The notes beneath the pieces were generated by a model, which was given only the letters and a program-made list of their open reading frames with translations, searched no databases and had not been told where the DNA came from. The position numbers and the translations under genes were made by a program. Positions 15,962 to 24,629 of a stretch of 64,000 nucleotides of DNA are shown piece after piece. Position 1 is the first letter of the stretch. Every line of letters starts with the position of its first letter. This DNA is from Muribaculaceae bacterium (GTDB lineage Bacteria; Bacteroidota; Bacteroidia; Bacteroidales; Muribaculaceae), in NCBI GenBank assembly GCA_017405965.1, contig JAFQZK010000009.1, positions 1 to 64,000 of the forward strand. The letters are read 5' to 3'.

Positions 15962-18900
15962 CTAGAGGCTGTCCAGGTGGGTGATGGTCCTGAGCACGGT
16001 CAGGGCGGTACTCACGCTGGTGATGTTGCTGATGATGATACTGCGGCGGCCGTTCTTCTGGCTCAGGTTGCAGCGCTTGGGGTTCTGCTGCAGATAGTTG
16101 AGCAGGCGGCCGAAGGCCGGCGACTGGTAGTAGGCGACGTTTTCCTCGCCCACCATGAACAGGTGCATCCGCGTCTGGCGGATGACGAGTTTCTCGATGC
16201 CCAGGCGGCGCGCCGTGCGGCGCAGCGGCACGATGCGGATGAGTTCTGAGGCCATGTCGGGTATCTTGCCGAAGCGGTCCACCATCCTCTGCTCGAAAGC
16301 CTCGACCTGGTCGTCGGTCTCCATGTTGTCGAGTTCGCGGTACAGGGTGATGCGCTCGTTCTCCTGCGGCACATAGCTGGCGGGGAACATCAGCTCCAGG
16401 TCAGTGTCCACCACGCAGTCGGTGACAAACTCGGTCCCTCCCTCTTCTCCGTCATTGCCGTTTTCTCCGTTAACCGTCGCGCTGAACAGCGACGAGAACT
16501 CCTCGGTGCGCAGCTCGGTGACGGCCTCCTTGAGCACGCGCTGATAGGTCTCGTAGCCCAGGTCGGCGATGAAGCCGCTCTGCTCGGCGCCCAGCAGGTT
16601 GCCGGCGCCGCGGATGTCGAGGTCCTGCATCGCGATCTGGATGCCGGAGCCCAAGTCGCTGAAACTCTCGATGGCCTGCAGACGGCGACGGGCGTCGGTG
16701 GCCAGCGGCTTGCCGGGAGGCACGAGCAAGTAGCAGAAGGCCTTGCGGCTGCTGCGCCCCACCCTGCCCCTGAGTTGGTGCAGGTCGCTCAGGCCGTAAC
16801 GGTCGGCGTTGTTGATGATGATGGTGTTGACGTTGGGCATGTCGATGCCGTTCTCGATGATGGTCGTCGACAGCAACACGTCGTAATCGTGGTTGCCGAA
16901 GTCGATGATGGTCTGCTCCAGCCGCTCGGGCGGCATCTGGCCGTGGCCCACGGCTACACGGGCGTCGGGCACCACGCGGTGTATCATGTTCTCGAGTTGC
17001 TCGAGTTGCTCGATGCGGTGGTTGACGAAGAAGACCTGACCGTTGCGCGAGAGTTCGAAATTGATGGCTTCGGCGACGATGTCGTCGTTGAGCGTGCCCA
17101 CGGTGGTCAGGATGGGATAGCGGTTGGCCGGCGGCGTGGTCAGCGTGCTCAGGTCGCGGGCGCCCATCAGCGAGAACTGCAGGGTGCGCGGGATGGGCGT
17201 GGCGCTCATCGTCAGCGTGTCCACGTTGAGTTTCATCTGCTTGAGTTTGTCCTTGACGGCGACGCCGAATTTCTGCTCCTCGTCCACCACCAGCAGACCC
17301 AGGTCATGGAACTGGACGGTCTTGCCGATGAGTTTGTGGGTACCGATGAGGATGTCGATTTTGCCCTCCTTGAGGTCGGCGAGTATCTGCTTCACGTCCT
17401 TGGGTTTGCGGGCGCGGCTCAGGTAGTCCACCCGCACGGGGAAGTCCTTCAACCGCTCGCTGAAGGTGCGCCAGTGCTGAAACGCCAGCACGGTTGTCGG
17501 CACCAGCACGGCGGTCTGCTTGCCGTCGGTGGCGGCCTTGAAGGCGGCACGCACGGCAATCTCGGTCTTGCCGAAGCCCACATCACCGCAGATGAGGCGA
17601 TCCATCGGCTTGTTGCTCTCCATGTCGGCCTTGACGGCCTGGGTCGCGGTGAGCTGGTCGGGCGTGTCTTCGTAGATGAACGAGGCCTCCAGCTCTTGCT
17701 GCAGATAGCCGTCGGGGGTGTAGGCGAAGCCCTGCTGCTCGCGGCGGGCGGCATACAGGCGGATGAGTTCGCGCGCGATGTCCTTCAGGCGGCTCTTGGT
17801 GCGTGATTTGATTCTGGCCCAAGCGTTGCTGCCCAGACGGTTGAGGCGCGGTGCCTCGCCCTCCTTGCTGCGGTACTTCGAGAGTTTGTGCAGCGAGTGG
17901 ATGGAGACGTAGGCCTCGTCGCCGTTCAGGTAGGTGAGTTTGATCATCTCCTGCGGCGTGCCGTTCATCGAGGTGCGTATCAGGCCGCCGAACTTGCCCA
18001 CGCCCAGGTCCTCGTGGACGATGTAGTCGCCCTTCTCGATCTGTTGAAGTTCCTTGAGCGAGAGGGCCAACTTGCCCGAACGGGCACGGTCGCTCTTGAG
18101 GTTGTACTTGTGGAAGCGGTCAAAGATCTGATGATCGGTGAAGACACACAGCTTCAGGTCGTCATCGACGAAGCCCGCGTGCAGCGTGCGCAGCACGGGT
18201 TCGAAGGTGATGGCGTCGCCGCGGTCCTCAAAGATGTTGCGCAGGCGCTCGATCTGCTTGGCGCTGTCGCTCAGGATGATGAGTTTGTAGCCCTTGGTCA
18301 GGAAGTCGGTGAACGACTGCCCGATGAGGTCGAAGTTCTTGTGATAGATGCCCTGGGGCTTGCAGTGCAACGTCAGGCGTTTCACGCCGCGCTCGGGGGC
18401 GGCTTCGCCCTCGGTGAAGGCGATGCGGCGCAGCTGGTGCAGGCGATGCACAAACAGGCTGGCATCCACCACCTTGCTGGTCGCCTCGGTGTCGCCCTCG
18501 TCGGCGATGAGTGCACTCACCGACATGCTCTCCTTGGCGATTTCGCCGATGCGCGCCGTCAGCCATTGCTCGCTGCGACACAGCACGATGGTGTCGTCGC
18601 CCACATAGTCGAGCAGCGACACATTATCCTCCTTGCCGCCCGTGGCGCTGTTGTTGAGGATGCTCACCTGTTCCAGGCGCTCCTCGCTCAGCTGCGTCTC
18701 CACATTGAAGGTGCGTATCGAGTCGATGTCGTCGCCCCAGAAGTCGATGCGATAGGGTAGCTCGTTACTGTAGGAAAACACGTCGAGAATGGAACCGCGC
18801 ACGCTGTACTGCCCCGGCTCATAGACATAGTCGGTTGCCGTGAAGCCCAGGTCGCGCAGACGGGCAGTCACCTCGGTCAGGTCGGCAGTGCCGCCGGCCT

Positions 18901-19369
18901 TCAGGTGCACGGTGCTCGCCTCCACGTCCTCGCGGCGCCGCACCCGTTCGGCCAACGCCTCGGGATAGGTCACCACCCAGTGCACATTAGCGTCGTCATA
19001 CCAGCGGTTCAGCACCTCGGTGCGCAGAATCTCGTTCGGAGCGTCCACCTGGCCGTACTTGATGTCGCGCTTGTAGCCCGACGGGAAAATCAGCACCTGT
19101 TTGTCGCCCAGAATCTGGCACAGGTCGTTGTACATATACCCCGCCTCATCCAGGTCATTGACGACGATGAGATAAGGACACGTCCTTTGCGGCAGCGCCG
19201 CAAACAGCATCGCCGCACTCGACCCCGCCAGCCCGTCAATGACAGCCCGTCCGCCGTCGCCCTTGCCACGTCCGTCGCCCTTAGCGCCGCCGTCGCCCTC
19301 GACAAGCTTGGCCACGGCCGTCACCCGCCCCTTCCGGTTAAATATGTCACACAACGCCTTAATTTCCAT
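15962..19369 (-). CDS. mfd: Transcription-repair coupling factor
   Basis: The product has 1135 residues, the usual length. Order of parts: UvrB-homology N terminus (with the MFD-typical YVYEPGQYSVRGSILDVFSY), the RNA-polymerase-interacting CarD-like domain (from about residue 443, KGDYIVHEDLGVGKFGG), then the RecG-like motor with Walker A (GDVGFGKTEIA, about residue 593), DEEQ box (about 695) and motif VI region 'QLRGRVGRS'. It removes stalled polymerase at DNA lesions and recruits UvrA. Odd point: residues 24-42 are a Gly/Asp/Lys-rich insertion (GDGGAKGDGRGKGDGG). A -7-like TAACTTTG box ends only 4 bp before the start codon. Confidence 0.97.
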   Translation of the reverse strand: MEIKALCDIFNRKGRVTAVAKLVEGDGGAKGDGRGKGDGGRAVIDGLAGSSAAMLFAALPQRTCPYLIVVNDLDEAGYMYNDLCQILGDKQVLIFPSGYKRDIKYGQVDAPNEILRTEVLNRWYDDANVHWVVTYPEALAERVRRREDVEASTVHLKAGGTADLTEVTARLRDLGFTATDYVYEPGQYSVRGSILDVFSYSNELPYRIDFWGDDIDSIRTFNVETQLSEERLEQVSILNNSATGGKEDNVSLLDYVGDDTIVLCRSEQWLTARIGEIAKESMSVSALIADEGDTEATSKVVDASLFVHRLHQLRRIAFTEGEAAPERGVKRLTLHCKPQGIYHKNFDLIGQSFTDFLTKGYKLIILSDSAKQIERLRNIFEDRGDAITFEPVLRTLHAGFVDDDLKLCVFTDHQIFDRFHKYNLKSDRARSGKLALSLKELQQIEKGDYIVHEDLGVGKFGGLIRTSMNGTPQEMIKLTYLNGDEAYVSIHSLHKLSKYRSKEGEAPRLNRLGSNAWARIKSRTKSRLKDIARELIRLYAARREQQGFAYTPDGYLQQELEASFIYEDTPDQLTATQAVKADMESNKPMDRLICGDVGFGKTEIAVRAAFKAATDGKQTAVLVPTTVLAFQHWRTFSERLKDFPVRVDYLSRARKPKDVKQILADLKEGKIDILIGTHKLIGKTVQFHDLGLLVVDEEQKFGVAVKDKLKQMKLNVDTLTMSATPIPRTLQFSLMGARDLSTLTTPPANRYPILTTVGTLNDDIVAEAINFELSRNGQVFFVNHRIEQLEQLENMIHRVVPDARVAVGHGQMPPERLEQTIIDFGNHDYDVLLSTTIIENGIDMPNVNTIIINNADRYGLSDLHQLRGRVGRSSRKAFCYLLVPPGKPLATDARRRLQAIESFSDLGSGIQIAMQDLDIRGAGNLLGAEQSGFIADLGYETYQRVLKEAVTELRTEEFSSLFSATVNGENGNDGEEGGTEFVTDCVVDTDLELMFPASYVPQENERITLYRELDNMETDDQVEAFEQRMVDRFGKIPDMASELIRIVPLRRTARRLGIEKLVIRQTRMHLFMVGEENVAYYQSPAFGRLLNYLQQNPKRCNLSQKNGRRSIIISNITSVSTALTVLRTITHLDSL

Positions 19370-20100
19370 GCCGCAAAGTTACTCAATAATCCCCAAACAA
19401 AGCCCGAAAAACCACCCCACCCATTTAAAAAACAAGAAATACAAGAAAAACAAACCACCAATCTCTCTAATCACTCCAACCTCCCCCCACTCCACCATCC
19501 ACCCTCCATAACAACAATCCCTATAATATCTATAACCACTATAGTATCTATAGTAACTATTGCAAGTATTGCATGTCCGTCGATGTATTGCGAGTCTCTG
19601 GCTCGTACGCCCCCTCCCCAACCCCCAATTCGCGACATAGCCACGAAAAAGGCGCCACGCCAGATGGCTAAAAATCACACCTGTTGTGCTTTTTTTTTCA
19701 AAAAAAGTTGCATCAAACTAAAACAAAACATCAAATCGCATATATAAATAATATAAATTTATTATTATATACATTATTATATTAATTTTTAATTATTTAT
19801 TTATAATTATTATTTTTAACTAATAAGGACTGCAGGATGATGCAGTCCCCACCCTTCCGTCCCCTCGTCCCCTCAGTGTTGTCCCGTACACGGCGATGCC
19901 ATCGCCGTCCCTCCCTCGCAGCCTGTCCCGTAAGCGGCGGCTCTGCCGCCGTCCCCAAGAGGCCCTGGTTCCCCGTGTCGTGGCTTTGCCACTACACCGA
20001 GAAAAAAGGCACGACACGGGTGTTGTGTCGCGCCTGATGGCAATTCTCTTGTCTTTATTGTATTTATTGTCTTCCTTTTTTAATAAGGAGCGGGTTGTCG
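19370..20100. other. 731-bp gene-free region with a strongly AT-rich tract
   Basis: No credible gene. 19520-19570 has short direct repeats of 'actatagtatctatagt' type. 19735-19830 is almost pure A/T (runs of taataat/attatta). 19880-20000 carries GC-rich hairpins of the 'gccgtcc' and 'gtcgtggctttgccac' type, which recur in other intergenic regions (38715, 44445). 20045-20080 has tctttattgtatttattgtc, similar to the hairpin arms found after the TlpA-like gene. The AT tract could act as a curved or easily melted site, but no DnaA boxes or other origin signals were seen. Confidence 0.5.
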
Positions 20101-21837
20101 TTATTTTTTCTTCTTTTTGGGGGTGGTGGGTTTCTTGGTGGGTTTGGACTTGATGTTGAGGATGCGAGCGTACTCGCCGGGGGTGTCGAACATCTTCTTG
20201 GCGGCGTCGAGGTAGTCGTCGTCCTTGATGGAGTTCTGGACCTGGCCATGCTGGTAATAGACGCGGTCCATGATTTCCTGGCCGATCAGGAAGGCGATAT
20301 CGCGGCGGTGCAGGTCCAGGTCATGGTCGAGGTCATGCTTGAGCATGGCCTCGAGGCGGTCGAACAGGGCAGTCGTCGAATCGTTCATGTAGCCCTCGGC
20401 GGTCGCGGTCTTGCGCAGGGTGGCCAGCTGCTGCTCGCACACCTTGTCGTACTCAAACTTCTCGGGGTTGATGAAGGCCTTGAACTCGTTGAAGATTTCG
20501 TCGGTCACCTCGAAGTCGGCGGGCGCGGGAATCTCGCCCTGATGCTCGGCGACATACTTGGTGCCGAAGTCGAAGTCCCACTGGTCGCGCATGATGTTAT
20601 AGACGATGCGCTTGAGTTCGCGCTGCTCGACCTTGACGTCGGGGGCGATGCCGCCGCCCTCACGCACCTCGCGGCCGCGGGCAGTGTAGAACACGCGTGC
20701 AGTGCTGTCGGTAGTGGTCTTCTTGTAGGTGCCGTCGTCGTTGCGGTTGCCGTAGTCCACCTCCTGGATGAGGCGTCCGCTGGGGATGTAGTACTTGGCG
20801 ATGGTGACCTTGAGCATGCCGTCGTAGGGCAAGCTGCGGGTGGATTGCACGAGGCCCTTGCCGAAGGAACGCGAACCGACAATGACTGCACGGTCGAGGT
20901 CCTGGAGTGCACCGGCGGTGATCTCGCTGGCACTGGCCGAGCCGCCGTCGATGAGCACGGCCAGCGGAATCTCGGTGTCAACGGGTTCGACGGTGGTCTT
21001 GTAGGTGCGCTCGCTGGACTTGTCGCGGCCACGCATCTGCAGCACCTGGGTGCCCTTGGGGACGAAGAAGCCCACGATCTGGATGGCTCCCTCGACGATG
21101 CCGCCGCCGTTGCTGCGCAGGTCCAGGACGATGTTTTTCACCCTGGGGTCCTTCTTGAGTTCGATGAGGGCGTCACGCACCTGCTGGGCCGACTTCTCGT
21201 TGAAGGTCGTCAAGCAGATGTAGCCGATGTTGTCGCGTGTCACGCCGTAGTAGGGCACCGGGTTCACGCTGATGGTCTCGCGGTTGAACGAGAAAGTCTT
21301 GATGCTGTCCTCATCGTAGGGACGCACCACAGTCACCGTCAGGTGGGTGTTGGCCTGACCCTTGAGGCGCTTGCTCACCTGGTCGCTGGTCCAGCCGGCT
21401 GTGCTGTCGCCGTCGATCATGATGATGCGGTCGCCCGAACGCAGGCCCGCGCGAGCAGCAGGGCTGCCCTCGTAGGGGCCGCTGATATAGACGCCCTTCT
21501 TGCCGTCGATGGTGCGTTCCAGCAGGTAGCTGCCGATGCCGCCATACTCGCCCGTGCTGATCGTCATGAACTCGTCGGTCTCCTTGGCGGGGATGTACTC
21601 GGTATAGGGGTCGATGTCGCCGAGCATCGCGTTGATTGCGTTCTCGATGGCCTTCTGGGCATCGATGGTATCGACATAGAAGGTGTTCAACTCCTTATAT
21701 AAGGTGTTGAAGATATCCAGGTTGCGTGCCACGGCAGCGTCGTCGTTCACCGTCTTGTCATCGTCGGCGAGGGCCACCGGAACGGCGAGTGCCGACACGA
21801 TGAGCGTCCAAGCCAAATATTTGAGCGTCTTTTTCAT
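20101..21837 (-). CDS. S41 family carboxy-terminal processing protease
   Basis: The product has 578 residues with a signal peptide (MKKTLKYLAWTLIVSALAVP). A PDZ domain lies at about 95-175 (GIGSYLLERTIDGKKGVYIS... GLRSGDRIIMIDGDS). The catalytic serine is in GGSASASEITAG (about residue 295) and the lysine in SRSFGKGLVQS (about 325), the Ser-Lys dyad of CtpA/Prc proteases. The long C-terminal helical region ends in a Lys/Pro tail (KPTKKPTTPKKKKK). By family it trims or degrades periplasmic proteins. It stands alone; the next gene upstream is the divergent tRNA locus. Confidence 0.94.
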   Translation of the reverse strand: MKKTLKYLAWTLIVSALAVPVALADDDKTVNDDAAVARNLDIFNTLYKELNTFYVDTIDAQKAIENAINAMLGDIDPYTEYIPAKETDEFMTISTGEYGGIGSYLLERTIDGKKGVYISGPYEGSPAARAGLRSGDRIIMIDGDSTAGWTSDQVSKRLKGQANTHLTVTVVRPYDEDSIKTFSFNRETISVNPVPYYGVTRDNIGYICLTTFNEKSAQQVRDALIELKKDPRVKNIVLDLRSNGGGIVEGAIQIVGFFVPKGTQVLQMRGRDKSSERTYKTTVEPVDTEIPLAVLIDGGSASASEITAGALQDLDRAVIVGSRSFGKGLVQSTRSLPYDGMLKVTIAKYYIPSGRLIQEVDYGNRNDDGTYKKTTTDSTARVFYTARGREVREGGGIAPDVKVEQRELKRIVYNIMRDQWDFDFGTKYVAEHQGEIPAPADFEVTDEIFNEFKAFINPEKFEYDKVCEQQLATLRKTATAEGYMNDSTTALFDRLEAMLKHDLDHDLDLHRRDIAFLIGQEIMDRVYYQHGQVQNSIKDDDYLDAAKKMFDTPGEYARILNIKSKPTKKPTTPKKKKK

Positions 21838-21949
21838 TTCTCGTGCAATTAACAGACTGCGAAAATACTACTATTCCGCGAATTTCAAAGGTTTTACCGC
21901 ACTAAAAATCCATTAAAGGGCTAAAAAAATCAAGTTTTTTCATTTTTTT

Positions 21950-21981
21950 CTTGCCCAGTTCAATAATTGGTACTATCTTTG
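21950..21981 (+). promoter_or_regulatory. Promoter of the tandem tRNA-Asn genes
   Basis: CTTG (21950-21953), 20-bp spacer, TATCTTTG (21974-21981). The first tRNA starts 44 bp downstream. The same 'cctttgcaccgc'-like start region is seen before tRNA-Leu. Confidence 0.65.
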
Positions 21982-22024
21982 CACCGCATTTTTCGGCAGG
22001 TACTGCCGCAAGGGTGCTGAAAAC

Positions 22025-22098
22025 GCTTCTTTAGCTCAGTTGGTTAGAGCATCTGACTGTTAATCAGGGGGTCCTTGGTTCAAGTCCAAGAAGAAGCG
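22025..22098 (+). tRNA. tRNA-Asn (GTT)
   Basis: A 74-nt cloverleaf: acceptor arms GCTTCTT and AAGAAGC pair fully, the D arm is AGCTCAGTTGGTTAGAGC, the anticodon loop CTGTTAA gives GTT, and the T arm is CTTGG-TTCAAGT-CCAAG. CCA is not encoded in full. An identical copy follows. Confidence 0.97.
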
Positions 22099-22130
22099 CA
22101 ACATAATAGATAGATATTTAAGAGTGGAAT

Positions 22131-22204
22131 GCTTCTTTAGCTCAGTTGGTTAGAGCATCTGACTGTTAATCAGGGGGTCCTTGGTTCAAGTCCAAGAAGA
22201 AGCG
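22131..22204 (+). tRNA. tRNA-Asn (GTT), second identical copy
   Basis: Identical to the first copy over all 74 nt, with a 32-bp spacer (22099-22130). It has no promoter of its own that I can see, so it is probably processed from one precursor. A terminator follows directly. Confidence 0.97.
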
Positions 22205-22206
22205 CC

Positions 22207-22242
22207 AAAAAGAGACTGCGTGAGCAGCCTCTTTTTGTTTTC
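22207..22242 (+). terminator. Terminator of the tRNA-Asn operon
   Basis: Stem aaaaagag / ctcttttt (22207-22214 and 22230-22237) continues across one mismatch into ctgc / gcag with loop gtga, and is followed by tgtttt. Confidence 0.8.
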
Positions 22243-22451
22243 CATGCCCTGCCAGCGGCCTCCGGGCGGGCAAGACGCGGGGCGGCAGTGCACTGTTATT
22301 GCTTTTTTGGCAAAATTCACATTCGTTATCACAACTATGTGAAAAATAATGGCTAATTTTGCAAATTGTCGCGGGTGATGGCCGCGGCACTGACTACGAT
22401 AGCATCATCAATCATTCAACCTTAACGACAGAACATACATTTGAAATACAG

Positions 22452-23165
22452 ATGATTAACCTGAGTGTAAACATCAACAAGATAGCCACCCTGCGCAACG
22501 CGCGAGGCGGCAATGTGCCCGATGTGCTTCGCGTTGCCATGGACTGCGAGCGCTTCGGTGCCGACGGCATCACCGTCCATCCACGTCCCGACGAGCGCCA
22601 CATCCGCCGCCGCGACGTGTACGACCTGCGCCCCTTGGTGCGCACCGAATTCAATATCGAGGGCTACCCGAGCGAGCAGTTCATGGAACTGGTGCTCGCG
22701 GTACGTCCCACCCAGGCCACCCTGGTCCCTGACGCCCCCAACGTGCTGACCTCGTCGGCCGGCTGGGACGTGCAGGCCAACATGGAATTCCTCACCGGCA
22801 TCGTCGACCGCCTGAAAGAAGCCGGCATCCGCACGAGCATCTTTGTGGGCACCGAGCTCGACAACATCCGCGCCGCAGCCCGCACCGGCGCCGACCGCGT
22901 GGAACTGTACACCGGCCCCTATGCCGAGGAGTTTGACGCCGACCCCGATGGCGCGGTGAAACCGTTTGCCATCGCCGCCGAGGCCGCCCACAGCGTGGGT
23001 CTGGGCCTGAACGCCGGCCACGACCTGAGCTTGCACAACCTCAAGTTCTTCCAGCAGCACGTGCTCCACTTGACTGAAGTGTCGATCGGGCATGCCCTGA
23101 TTGCCGACGCGCTCTACCTGGGTCTGGAGAACACCATCAAGGCTTATAAAGAGTGCTTGAAATAA
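22452..23165 (+). CDS. pdxJ: Pyridoxine 5'-phosphate synthase
   Basis: The product has 237 residues. The start at 22452 ([20 protein letters not shown]) fits the family; an ATG 31 codons upstream gives an unrelated head. PdxJ joins 1-deoxy-xylulose 5-phosphate and 3-amino-2-oxopropyl phosphate in the last step of de novo vitamin B6 synthesis. Motifs: HPRPDERHI (phosphate and substrate contacts) at about 40, VTLVPD-type strand (TLVPDAPN), and [14 protein letters not shown] near 215. It is 66 bp ahead of the ExbB-like gene, the usual Bacteroidales neighbourhood. Confidence 0.97.
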   Translation: MINLSVNINKIATLRNARGGNVPDVLRVAMDCERFGADGITVHPRPDERHIRRRDVYDLRPLVRTEFNIEGYPSEQFMELVLAVRPTQATLVPDAPNVLTSSAGWDVQANMEFLTGIVDRLKEAGIRTSIFVGTELDNIRAAARTGADRVELYTGPYAEEFDADPDGAVKPFAIAAEAAHSVGLGLNAGHDLSLHNLKFFQQHVLHLTEVSIGHALIADALYLGLENTIKAYKECLK

Positions 23166-23231
23166 AAACCGCATTTTCACGTTTAAAGAATAACGAAAAA
23201 ACAATAACCAAAAATAAAGAATTGAATTAAT

Positions 23232-24032
23232 ATGTCGATCCTCAACATGATTCTCGCCCAAGTGCCTGCCGCCGAACAGATGACTCAGCAGGCCACCGAT
23301 ACCCTGCAGCAGGCCGTGGACACCGCCGCTCAGGTTGTTACTGACAGTGTCGCTGCCATCGCAGCGGCCACAGCGCCCGTTGCCGAGGCTGCCGAACCGA
23401 TAGTCAAGGAACTCTCGGTGTGGGAACTCATCAAGGCTGGTGGCTGGTGGATTATGATCCCCCTGGCCCTGCTGGCTATTGTGAGCATCTACATCTTCTT
23501 TGAGCGTCTGTTCGCCATCAACCACGCGAACCGTCAGGACCACTCGTTCATGGACCGCATCAAGGAATATATCCACCGCGGTGAGGTGGACCAGGCCCTC
23601 AAGCTGTGCCAGGACACCAACACCCCCTACTCGCGCATGATCGAGAAGGGTGTAACCCGCATCGGTCGCCCGATGAACGACGTGCTTGTCGCCATCGAGA
23701 ACGTGGGCAACATGGAGGTGGCCAAGCTCGAGAAGGGCTTCACCTGGCTCGCCACCACCGCTGCCGGTGCTCCCATGATCGGTTTCTTGGGTACCGTAAT
23801 CGGTATGGTGCAGGCCTTCTTCCAACTTGCCAGCGCCGGTAACAACAGCAACGTGACCATCCTGGCCAGCGGCATCTATCAGGCTCTGGTGACCACCGTT
23901 GCCGGTCTGATCGTGGGCATCCTTGCTCTGTTTGCCTACAACTTCTTGACCTCGCGTGTCAACAAGGTGATGAACAAGCTCGAGGGCAAGACGATGGAAT
24001 TCATGGACCTGCTCAACGAGCCGGCCAAGTAA
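23232..24032 (+). CDS. exbB: MotA/TolQ/ExbB proton channel family protein
   Basis: The product has 266 residues. An Ala/Gln/Thr-rich N-terminal stretch (1-60) precedes the first membrane helix (about 72-93, GGWWIMIPLALLAIVSIYIF), then a cytoplasmic loop and two more helices (GFLGTVIGMVQAFFQLA and ALVTTVAGLIVGILALFAY). The conserved Gly/Thr pattern of TolQ/ExbB channels is present. It forms a proton-driven motor with the ExbD-like and TonB-like products encoded next to it, energising outer-membrane transporters. The gap to exbD (94 bp) contains a 7-bp repeat array. Confidence 0.93.
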   Translation: MSILNMILAQVPAAEQMTQQATDTLQQAVDTAAQVVTDSVAAIAAATAPVAEAAEPIVKELSVWELIKAGGWWIMIPLALLAIVSIYIFFERLFAINHANRQDHSFMDRIKEYIHRGEVDQALKLCQDTNTPYSRMIEKGVTRIGRPMNDVLVAIENVGNMEVAKLEKGFTWLATTAAGAPMIGFLGTVIGMVQAFFQLASAGNNSNVTILASGIYQALVTTVAGLIVGILALFAYNFLTSRVNKVMNKLEGKTMEFMDLLNEPAK

Positions 24033-24078
24033 TTTAGGACTCCAAGCCCGAGGTTTCAGCCACTCCGAGAGCTCCGAG

Positions 24079-24120
24079 AACTAAAAACTAAGAACTAAGG
24101 ACTAAGGACTAAAAACTAAA
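24079..24120. repeat. 7-bp tandem array between exbB and exbD
   Basis: Six units in perfect register: aactaaa, aactaag, aactaag, gactaag, gactaaa, aactaaa. Since 7 is not a multiple of 3, the TAA triplets fall in all three frames and close every frame before the exbD start at 24126. Similar short arrays with other units occur between other gene pairs in this window. Confidence 0.85.
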
Positions 24121-24125
24121 AAACA

Positions 24126-24617
24126 ATGGCACTCAAGAGACAACACCAAACCCTGTCGATGTTCAGCATGGCCTCGATGACCGACGTCATCTTCCTGCTG
24201 CTCATCTTCTTCTTGGTTACATCGACCTTTGTCTTCCCCTCGGCGCTCGAGGTGAACCTGCCGCAAAGCAGTGAGCAGACGTCGATCAAGCCCTCGACAC
24301 GCATCTATGTTGATAAGGCGCTCAACATGTATGCCACACAGACGAGCGAGACCGGCGAGAGCGACCTCATGCCCATCGCCCCCGAGCAGCTCGAAGGCTT
24401 CATGCAGGCCCTCAAGGCCGGCAATCCCAACGAGTTTGTCGCCGTATATGCCGACGAGGAAGTGAACTATGGCAAGATCGTCGAGATCCTGGACAAGGGC
24501 TCGAAGCAAGGCGTGAAAATCGTCTTGGCCACCAAGCCCAGCGAGGCGAGCTTCGGCCCCGTGACTCAGGAAGAGCCCGTCATGGCCGACCCCGCCACCA
24601 CCACTATCAACCCCTAA
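24126..24617 (+). CDS. exbD: ExbD/TolR family protein
   Basis: The product has 163 residues: a short cytoplasmic head, one membrane helix (about 17-36, MTDVIFLLLIFFLVTSTFVF) with the essential Asp of the family at its start (DVIFLLLIFF), and a periplasmic domain of about 120 residues. It completes the proton channel with ExbB. The stop is 12 bp before the TonB-like gene. Confidence 0.93.
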   Translation: MALKRQHQTLSMFSMASMTDVIFLLLIFFLVTSTFVFPSALEVNLPQSSEQTSIKPSTRIYVDKALNMYATQTSETGESDLMPIAPEQLEGFMQALKAGNPNEFVAVYADEEVNYGKIVEILDKGSKQGVKIVLATKPSEASFGPVTQEEPVMADPATTTINP

Positions 24618-24629
24618 CGCATCATCACG

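Noticed and set aside
19379-19678. Minus-strand frame of 99 codons upstream of mfd
   Set aside because: Its Tyr/Gly/Trp-rich product comes from simple repeats, and no related protein pattern is seen.
19735-19830. Replication origin at the AT-rich tract
   Set aside because: No DnaA-box cluster and no dnaA, dnaN or rep gene nearby.
20095-21702. Plus-strand frame of 535 codons opposite ctpA
   Set aside because: Shadow of the S41 protease gene, which has all catalytic motifs on the other strand.
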